DNA of 64,000 nt. It comes from Telopea speciosissima. Lineage: Eukaryota > Streptophyta > Magnoliopsida > Proteales > Proteaceae. The notes beneath the pieces were generated by a model. The model had not been told where the DNA came from. It made no database searches and worked only from the letters and a program-made list of their open reading frames with translations. Of the stretch, positions 56,991 to 64,000 are shown in pieces; position 1 is the first letter of the stretch; the number at the start of each line of letters is the position of its first letter. A program made the translations under genes and the position numbers. The DNA is taken from contig NC_057922.1 of assembly GCF_018873765.1 (NCBI RefSeq), forward strand, positions 64,132,755 to 64,196,754. Direction: 5' to 3'.

Positions 56991-58760
56991 TGGTGTCTCA
57001 TGGGTGCCCTATTAAATTTTAGGGTTTCCCATGGTCGCCCATGAGAACCCTAGTGCATCCCTATTAGGGTTTCTCCTTCCCTATTGCGTCCCATAAAATT
57101 AATTATCACAATAGGGACGGAGAAATTCATCTCTAGTCCATCACATGGCAAAAGGGATCCATCCCATACTTGAATGCGCAGCGAAAATTAATTGATTCGA
57201 GTTTTTCGCATCCCATAAATATTAATAATCAATCAACTGAAGAAATGAATAAAAAACTGCTAACCTGGTGAGCCTCAAGTGTTGCTCCTCCAATAGACAG
57301 TGGTTATTCCTCCAGTAAGTGCTCCAAGCAAACAGATCTGAACCTCCAATAGTACTACCAAGGTTCTTCAAGCCAATCCCAGATGCTCTCGAACTCTTCA
57401 GCACAGATCTAGGGTTTCTCAAACCCTAACTCTCAAACACAGATGAGAGAAGCAAGAAGAAGAAGAGAGATTAGAAGAGGGAGAGAAAGAAACCAAAAAC
57501 GTAGGAGAGAGAGTGTCTGCTAAAAAACGTGGAGAGCTATCCCTCCCTCCTGCATGTTGGTCCCCTATTTATAATAATAGGGTTTAATTAAATCCTAGAT
57601 AGATTTAATAGAGCCCTAGTGAGAGTCTGACTCTCTCTCTCTCAGTCTTGAAGTTCTGTTTAAACTTAGAGTGCTCTAAAGGTGAAGAAACAGAATCTAA
57701 TAGGGAAAGTTTTAATTAGATTCTTTATTTAATTATTAATGGATAATTACAATTAGCATTAAATCCATTAATTAAATAAAGAGCCAATTAAATTAGTAAA
57801 TTCTAAATAACTATCTATATGATAACAATTATCACATACACCCCCCACTAATTAACACCATCATTATGGAATCTAGGGCATGTACACATGTACTGCCAAA
57901 CCCCAATCCATAGTACATGTCCATATAAGAGCATCTGTGCATCTGATCGGGTCCCGCAAAACTCAATTAAACACTTTATTTAAAATAACTATAAATAATG
58001 TATCATTTTATGTAAAATAAATTTTGCAAAACCATTTCCAAAACGGTACTAGATCCAGATTCTGAACCGACCATGCACAGACAGTCTCTATCTTGGTGTT
58101 TCCCAATCGAGCAGTGGCGACCGTGTTGGATAACTCCTTCACTCACAAAGGGTTCACGCATTCCCAGAACACCGGCTTTGACTCGCTTGAGTCTCAGTCA
58201 TTGATGAATCATAGAACGCGATCACATTTTGCAGTGACAGGGTTCCCTCAGGTACAGGGTGTTGGTGACACATGTCTATCCCTTTCTACATCTGGCAGTA
58301 ATACATGAGGGAATGGACGAAGTAGATTCTTTGCCAATGCACACATCAAACATGTGAGCACTCACATTCGTACCCTGACATCACATGTCTAGGCATACCC
58401 AATGCGACGACCATATGATAAGGGTGCCCAGCCCAAACCCTAGTCGTGACTACCATTTTAAGTAAATCTTAGGAACACATAATGCTCAAAAAGTTTATAT
58501 TGCATGTGACAATATCAAACTAATTTGTATAACTGTTCAATACAAAGGTGAACCGGACCGAATTGGATTTGATGGACACAAACTTGTCCAACAGTTGGTC
58601 AGTGTCGATGAATTAGTGGATATAACCTTTGGACTCCCTTTGTAATTACATTTGGAATTGCAACCTATGTGATTAGATCGAGAGTTGTTTTTATCTTGAA
58701 GGTATAGATGCATGGTCAACCCAGATTACAGAATTGAGGCATCTAAACACCTTAAGAAGA
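56991..58760 (-). repeat. probable LTR-element-derived sequence
   Basis: Long stretch without ORFs. It contains AGGGTTT and CT-rich leader-like blocks near 57410-57660 and a block near 57840-58450 whose phrasing (GCATGTACACATGTACTGCC, GGTCCCGCAAAACTCAATT) I associate with dispersed plant retroelements. The LTRs were not located, so orientation and class are uncertain. Confidence 0.35.
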
Positions 58761-59310
58761 GCATCGTTTGATTCGACTCAACTCTACTAATTACTGTTTG
58801 GATCACACAAGAAAACGTATATTGATGTACTTCTTTCTACACGGTGTCATACTATTTGCCATACCGATCAGATAAATCTTGTATCTAGTATTTATTTACT
58901 ATATTTTTAGTCTTGTACTTGTAGCCCATTTTATTTTATTCTTTCAATATGTGCACGCTAGACATACGAACAATATGCAACATCTGTCTCACTCACATAG
59001 GTGCATTTCTGGTCTATTTTACTGCTTGGGCTGAAAATGTAGGTAGGTACATTCGGATAAGTATCTGATCATCCTTATACATATATATTCATATTGCATG
59101 CATACAAGACATTCCATAGCCATTACAATACTATTTTTGTGTTATTCTACAGAAGTGGTGCCCATGTGCTTTTATACGTTTAAACAGAAGGTGCTGAGGT
59201 GCATGCACAGAGGCTCGGATTGGCTATTGCCGGCCTTGTCTCCTAACAGACTGGCCTTTGCTCGGGCTACTTTTAGTCTATTACTGGTCATGGTTGGTAG
59301 GTAGTGTTGT

Positions 59311-60304
59311 TTTCCACTTCTGTGGATTCTGTCTCTTAAGTGGATTATGTTTTCTCTCTTTTCCGACCAGCAAAACAGAGACCTACCACAGTAGTACTCT
59401 GATGTGTCTATCTCTCTCCTCCTTAAAATATACGGTCAAAAATATCTTTTCATATAAGAAAGAGAGAGATAGATTCTTGGGAGTGTTGGCGTAGGCCACA
59501 GTCCTGAACAAAGTTTTTTTTTCTTTTTATCCTATCTATCATTTCAATGGGATTTTATTACTTTAACTACAATTACAATATAGAGAACATGGTTTTAGCT
59601 ATCGGGTATTCGGGGATCTGTATAGGGTATCGGTATCGGATCAAATATGGGAACGATATTGATCGATATCAGATGTATTAGACAATTTTACTTTAAAAAA
59701 AAATACCAATATCGTAAGGTGTTTTGATCATCGTACACTTGTGTCCATATCATACACGGATCCAATATCGACTAGTTATCAGTATTGCTTTCCACTTCTG
59801 TGGATTCTGTCTCTTAAGTCGATTATTAATTTATTTCTTCTCTATCCTGACCAGCGAAACAAAGATTGGAGAATACTCTATATGATAGGAGTACCATGGC
59901 CTACGTCAGCATTCTGATGTGTGTATCTCTCTCCTCCTCAAAATAAGGGGACAAAAATATCCTTTCATATAAGAAAGAGAGAGATAGACTCATGGGAGTG
60001 CTAACGTAGGCTACACTCTCAAAAAGAGTTATTTTCCCTCTTTTTACGCTATCTATCTGTTCAGTGGGACTTTATTACTTTAACTACAATTACATTATAG
60101 AGAATGTGGTTTTAGCTATCGGGTTTTCGGGGATCTATATAAGGTATTGGTATTAGATCAAATATGGGAATGATATCGATCGATATTGAATGTATTAAAC
60201 AATTTTACTTTAAAAAAATACCAATATCATAAGATGTTTTGACCATCGCACCCTTGTGTCTGTATCATACACTAATCCAATATCGACTAGTTATCAATAT
60301 TGGT
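59311..60304. repeat. tandem duplication of a 478-bp unit
   Basis: Unit 1 is 59311-59788, unit 2 is 59789 to about 60304. Both begin TTTCCACTTCTGTGGATTC and end with ATCGACTAGTTATCARTATTG. Each contains a GATATCGG-type subregion and a (GA)n tract. Unit 2 is slightly longer through small insertions. Confidence 0.88.
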
Positions 60305-61010
60305 GTCAATTGATACCAATACGATAAAACCAATAGGCTCATCCAGGCCGATACCAATACGGAACGGCCGATCCAAGATTAATACCAAAGAGAGAGTGAG
60401 AGACCAATTGAGCAAGCAACTGTCTCCGTCAAGTGGACTTTAACTTAAGTGGCATCTAATCCCAATATTTCTCTCTCAATAAATTTATTTAAATGGTGAA
60501 ATGACCATTCTACCCTTGAAATGAGAAGTAGCGATCCCCCTCTCCTTCTTAAAGTGCCGAAAAGTGCGTAATCTGCATTAAAAAGAAATAAATTAACAAT
60601 ATCCAAAGGTATTTAGCGGAAAAGACGTCGTCATTGTTTTTTTTTATTTTTCGTAATTTCTTCCAGATTTAAATCTCTCTATCAGAGTTTCAGGAAGAAA
60701 TAAAAAAATCAACCAATAATATTCGTTGCAAGTTCCAATTGGTTTGAAACCAATGATGGATGAACGCGTGTCGAGGAGGTTTGGCAGATGTACCGGACTC
60801 GGACAAAAGCCTCTTACATATTCTGGAGCCTACCAAAAAGAGCTGCAGCTTTTGTTCCTTATATTGGGGCCCACAATCACGCCTCCAGGCCGGTTGCGGA
60901 CAGCCTATCTAATTCGACCCTGATAGTGATGGAACGTACGGACAGTGGGACACACCACATTTACATATATGTCCTCCACGATATTTCAATTCATGATATC
61001 ACCTCAATTC
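60305..61010. other. no gene recognised; short unrecognised ORFs
   Basis: Overlapping plus-strand ORFs at 60726-60923 and 60788-61105 have no recognisable domain and are in different frames. Nothing else stands out. Confidence 0.35.
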
Positions 61011-61012
61011 GA

Positions 61013-61180
61013 AGTTACAGTAATAACCTCGAACTGCTCCTTCAATTACAAAAACTGTCCTTTGCGACTACAAGCCAGCCGTGCCACCTGCTTAAATTAC
61101 AATAATAACCTCCAACTGCTCCTTCAAATATAAAAACTGTCCCTTGCGACTCCGAGTCAGCCGTGTCACCTCACCAGGTC
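61013..61180. repeat. 82-bp tandem duplication
   Basis: The phrase TAATAACCTC ... CTGTCC(T/C)TTGCGACT occurs at 61021 and 61103 with the same order of motifs, ending in CAGCCGTG. Confidence 0.8.
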
Positions 61181-61199
61181 TGTGGTTCTGAGAAAAAAA

Positions 61200-62900
61200 A
61201 GAAATTAGGCACAAACCGAATTCAATCTGTTTAAAAAAATCCGATATCGAATCAAATCGAAATCACTATCAATCTGTTATCATAAACTGAAATCGACACG
61301 AAATCAAACTGCAACGAAATCAAAATTGAGTCAAAACTGAAAATTTCTTATTGATTCGGTTTCAATTTCCCTAAAAGTCACATCGAAATTAAAAAAACCT
61401 ACCCAAACCGACTGATTGATACCCCTAGTTTTGGGCATGTGGTGACGCAGTTGGATGGACCCAAGTCTGAGAACTCATCCGGTTTTTATTAGTTGGTTCA
61501 GTTTTAACTCGGTCAGATTTTAAAAGGTATAAATCAGAATTGAACCTCCTATTAAACGGTTTGAATATTATTTTTAATTGATTTAGTACGTATAATCGAT
61601 TCAGTAGCATATCGGTAATAATCGATTTAAAACCAATGGTTTATCGATTCAAATCGAACCAAATCATTTAATATATATGCTTTTTATTTTTAAACACCAT
61701 ATCAAACCGAACCAGTTTCTTGCCTGGCCCAGTTCCCCAATGCCTATAATAAAGGGGGGGCACAAGGACCATCCTACCCTTGCCCGGGTGGAGTCCACCC
61801 CCCTTATTACAAGCACGGGGGAACTAGATCGGGTAGGGAATTGGAAGAGATACATTTCTAGAAAAGACATGGATGAGGCTAATGAATATCTTTATGGCGC
61901 CAATCTATTGTGTATCTTTCTATATAACATGTATTGACCTTCGCCAATTCTAAATGGTCAGTCTAGCACTTAGTTAGTAAATACGCGTACCCGAATTTTT
62001 GAACATATAATACTCCACTCCCGTCCCTGTATTTTCCCATATTTTTATAAAAAAATATGTTTTGAATCGATCGAGTATTATACTTGTATAATACGTGTAT
62101 TATATTTTTTTTTTAAAAAAAAAAAAATACCCAAAAGATTAGAATTTAGGGAAACGATTTCACTTTCCCTTTCGTCCCTTTCGATTTGCGTTGAACATCC
62201 AACCGTAGTAGGCAACAGTAGCCGCCCTCCATCTCCAATCATCCTCCCCATCTCCGTTCAACAAAGCGGCACTTAAGTCTTGTACTCTCCTCTTGTTTCT
62301 CTGATCTTTGAACTTTAATGGTGGTAGTGAAGCAAATGAATCTGGTGTCATATTGGCGAGAACGGCTCAATCTCTATTCTATTTTATTCTTGTTTTTCTG
62401 TCTCTTGTAGCTAATGTGTACAGTGAAGAACTCTCCCTCTTGTCTTGTGTTGGTTAATTAGTGGGAACTCATCCCCCTTCACAAGAACACATCTGGTTAA
62501 AAATATATGGTTATTTCATTGTAGATAGAAAGAAATGAAATGTTGGAAGAATGATTTAATGATAAGATAATCAACTTGCTTATCTCATTTTCAAACAATC
62601 TACATTCATTTCTTGTAGATTATTGATATTTTGGTATGTTAAATGATAATCTTAGAGATGTTATATAGCATATTATATTATTGTGTTTATTTTAGTTCAT
62701 AAAATCATGATATTATTTTGTTTATTAGGTGGTGAATGCATGTTATATAATGAATATATGTCCGTTTTTTTAAAAGTATTATTGCCGTCTATGTCGTATT
62801 AAACGCGTACCGTATTATTACCGTATGCGTTTTATGAAGCCGGATTTTTGAAAAGTATTATTATCGTCTAGTCCGTTTAATTGCCGTACGTATCCGTAAG
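61200..62900. other. repeat-like AT-rich DNA, no gene recognised
   Basis: 61200-61700 is rich in (ATCGAA)-type and GGTTTCAATTT words similar to MITE ends. The minus ORF 62160-62351 (TPDSFASLPPLKFKDQRNKR...) is not recognised. Nothing else is supported. Confidence 0.35.
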
Positions 62901-63218
62901 GTCTAGCATCGGTTTTCGGTTCCAAATTGACAACTGGGAATTCATTACCAGTTTTTATTGGCCCGTGGCTCCCCGGTTCAACGCTGTAATGCGGGTGACG
63001 ATCTTGAAGTTGAAGGAGGGTTTGGGGGATGCAGAGAAGGGATGGTCTTGGGATTTATTGGGAGTATAAAGGATAGTTTTTCTTTGGTTGATCAGATTAG
63101 CTTTGGGGAGAATTTCTCACCGGTAAGGGCGAAAGGGTTTTCGATTGCTTCACTTGCGGTCTTTCTTCGATTAGTCGAATTGGACGCTCTGGATTCGAAT
63201 GAGATGGTGAAAACATAG
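62881..63218 (+). other. unrecognised ORF pair, possible gene remnant
   Basis: Two overlapping plus-strand frames (62881-63069 and 62958-63218). The second has a protein-like texture (FSLVDQISFGENFSPVRAKG, then FSIASLAVF and VELDALDSN). It has no clear start context or upstream exon, and I do not recognise the family. Could be the end of a decayed gene. Confidence 0.35.
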
Positions 63219-63474
63219 AAGGAGAAGATTTGCTAACCTTTATAATGAGCTTTCGTTGAGGTTGTATTGTTTAGTCCGTGAGCGGGGGTAAGGCAGTATT
63301 TTTCACCTTGCTGTGTGTGGGGTGCACGACAGTACTAGGCAGGCAGAAGTAGAGGATCCGGATCCATTAAAATCGCCTTCGATTATGAATGTCTTTGATG
63401 AATATTTGATGGTTAGTATAATGATGCATGTTCATGCTGTCATGCATTGCTAACTACCGCTAGACAATCTCCGG

Positions 63475-63595
63475 TTTCTTAGTCGTGGTTCGAATCGGGA
63501 AACAGCCTCTCCGCAAAGCGGGACTAAGGTTATGTACATTATCACCCTCCCTAGACCCCATGGTGGAGGGACGGAGCCTCAGGATTGATATCTTG
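63475..63595 (+). mobile_element. Au-like SINE remnant
   Basis: Plus strand: GGTTCGAATCGGGAAACAGC (box B and start of the Au body), CTCTCCGCAAAGCGGGACTA, GTACATTATCACCCTCCCTA. The tRNA head is decayed. Opposite orientation to the other two long copies. Confidence 0.65.
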
Positions 63596-63879
63596 GGGGC
63601 TTGAGTTCAGGTTGGCTGGGTTACGGTTGAGTGGTTAGTGCCCTAGGTTGAGTTGGTGTATGTCCAAACGTGACTCAAAATTATCCTGATTGCGCTTGGG
63701 CTAAGTTTGGCACAAAATGTAGGATTTTCTATCATGGGCTGATAATGCTTAGGCTCAAGCCCATCCTTGAGGGATATTTGTTTTCACTGTGTTAAGCAAA
63801 GGCCCAGTTTGGAGAAATCTAATTTATGAGCACGGAGCTAAGAAAAAGCCCAAGCCCCCCTGACTGGCACATATTGAAA

Positions 63880-64000
63880 CTTGAAAATAAATTAAATTTT
63901 ATGGGAAAGAGAATGCCACCAAGTTGCGTAGGGCACGCTGCCCTACACCCTGACATAGGGGAGCACAAAATGACCGCCACACCTCCTGAAACTCCAGAAA
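63880..64000. repeat. part of the fold-back MITE family seen at 52.8 kb
   Basis: GGGAAAGAGAATGCCACCAA ... CACAAAATGACCGCCACACC resembles the left arm of the element at 52814-52982. It runs off the window end, so the second arm is not visible. Confidence 0.4.

Noticed and set aside
1..64000. tRNA, rRNA or microRNA genes
   Set aside because: I saw tRNA-like boxes only in the SINE heads. No complete cloverleaf or convincing microRNA precursor could be supported by eye; fold-backs at 32968 and 52814 look like MITEs.

Overview
The window is nuclear DNA of a flowering plant. It has spliced genes with GT-AG introns and plant-specific protein families, and a dense load of plant transposons: Copia and other LTR elements, LINEs, Au-like SINEs, hAT and Mutator-type elements and MITEs. 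The species cannot be read from the sequence. The very long transposon-filled introns suggest a woody or early-diverging lineage, but that is only an impression. Only two intact host genes are supported.

Positions 1-41,000 are dominated by one minus-strand gene. It is a DWNN/RING/zinc-knuckle E3 ubiquitin ligase of the RBBP6 / PARAQUAT TOLERANCE 3 (PQT3) type. I could join 14 coding exons from the ATG at 40,930 to the stop at 2,113. Every junction has GT-AG signals and the reading frame stays open, giving 809 residues. About 2.4 kb of coding sequence is spread over about 38.8 kb, because introns 2 (9.3 kb), 3 (17.1 kb) and 4 (5.9 kb) are full of transposons.

Intron 4 holds a 5'-truncated LINE (11,196-13,116) with a perfect 15-bp target duplication. 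Intron 3 holds a four-deep nest: a degenerate Copia element (14,664-31,081) has a LINE in its 3' LTR; the LINE carries a hAT element; that hAT carries a second, inverted hAT of the same family. Each of the three inner insertions is marked by its own target duplication. Intron 2 holds an Au-like SINE and a complete non-autonomous LTR element (33,369-38,412, 5-bp target duplication GATAT). One of its LTRs is split by a Mutator-like element with a perfect 9-bp duplication, and the other by a 113-bp MITE.

Upstream of the ligase, 41,240-42,751 is a second Mutator-like element with TIRs of roughly 330 bp. It has captured a leucine-rich-repeat fragment and lies about 300 bp from the start codon. From 42.8 to 49.2 kb is repeat-rich intergenic DNA. 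At 49,352-49,687 (minus) lies the second host gene, an intronless-CDS ELF4-LIKE protein (EFL3/4 type) with a probable 5'-UTR intron reaching about 50.8 kb. From 51 to 64 kb I see only repeats: a LINE tail, a deletion-derivative Copia with two nested MITEs, local tandem duplications, another SINE remnant and some unrecognised short ORFs.

The two genes are not obviously linked in function: one is a ubiquitin ligase linked to RNA processing and stress, the other a clock-type protein. The most unusual features are the nested intron, its same-family hAT inverted repeat (arms over 4 kb) inside a transcribed unit, and the RING-before-zinc-knuckle domain order.
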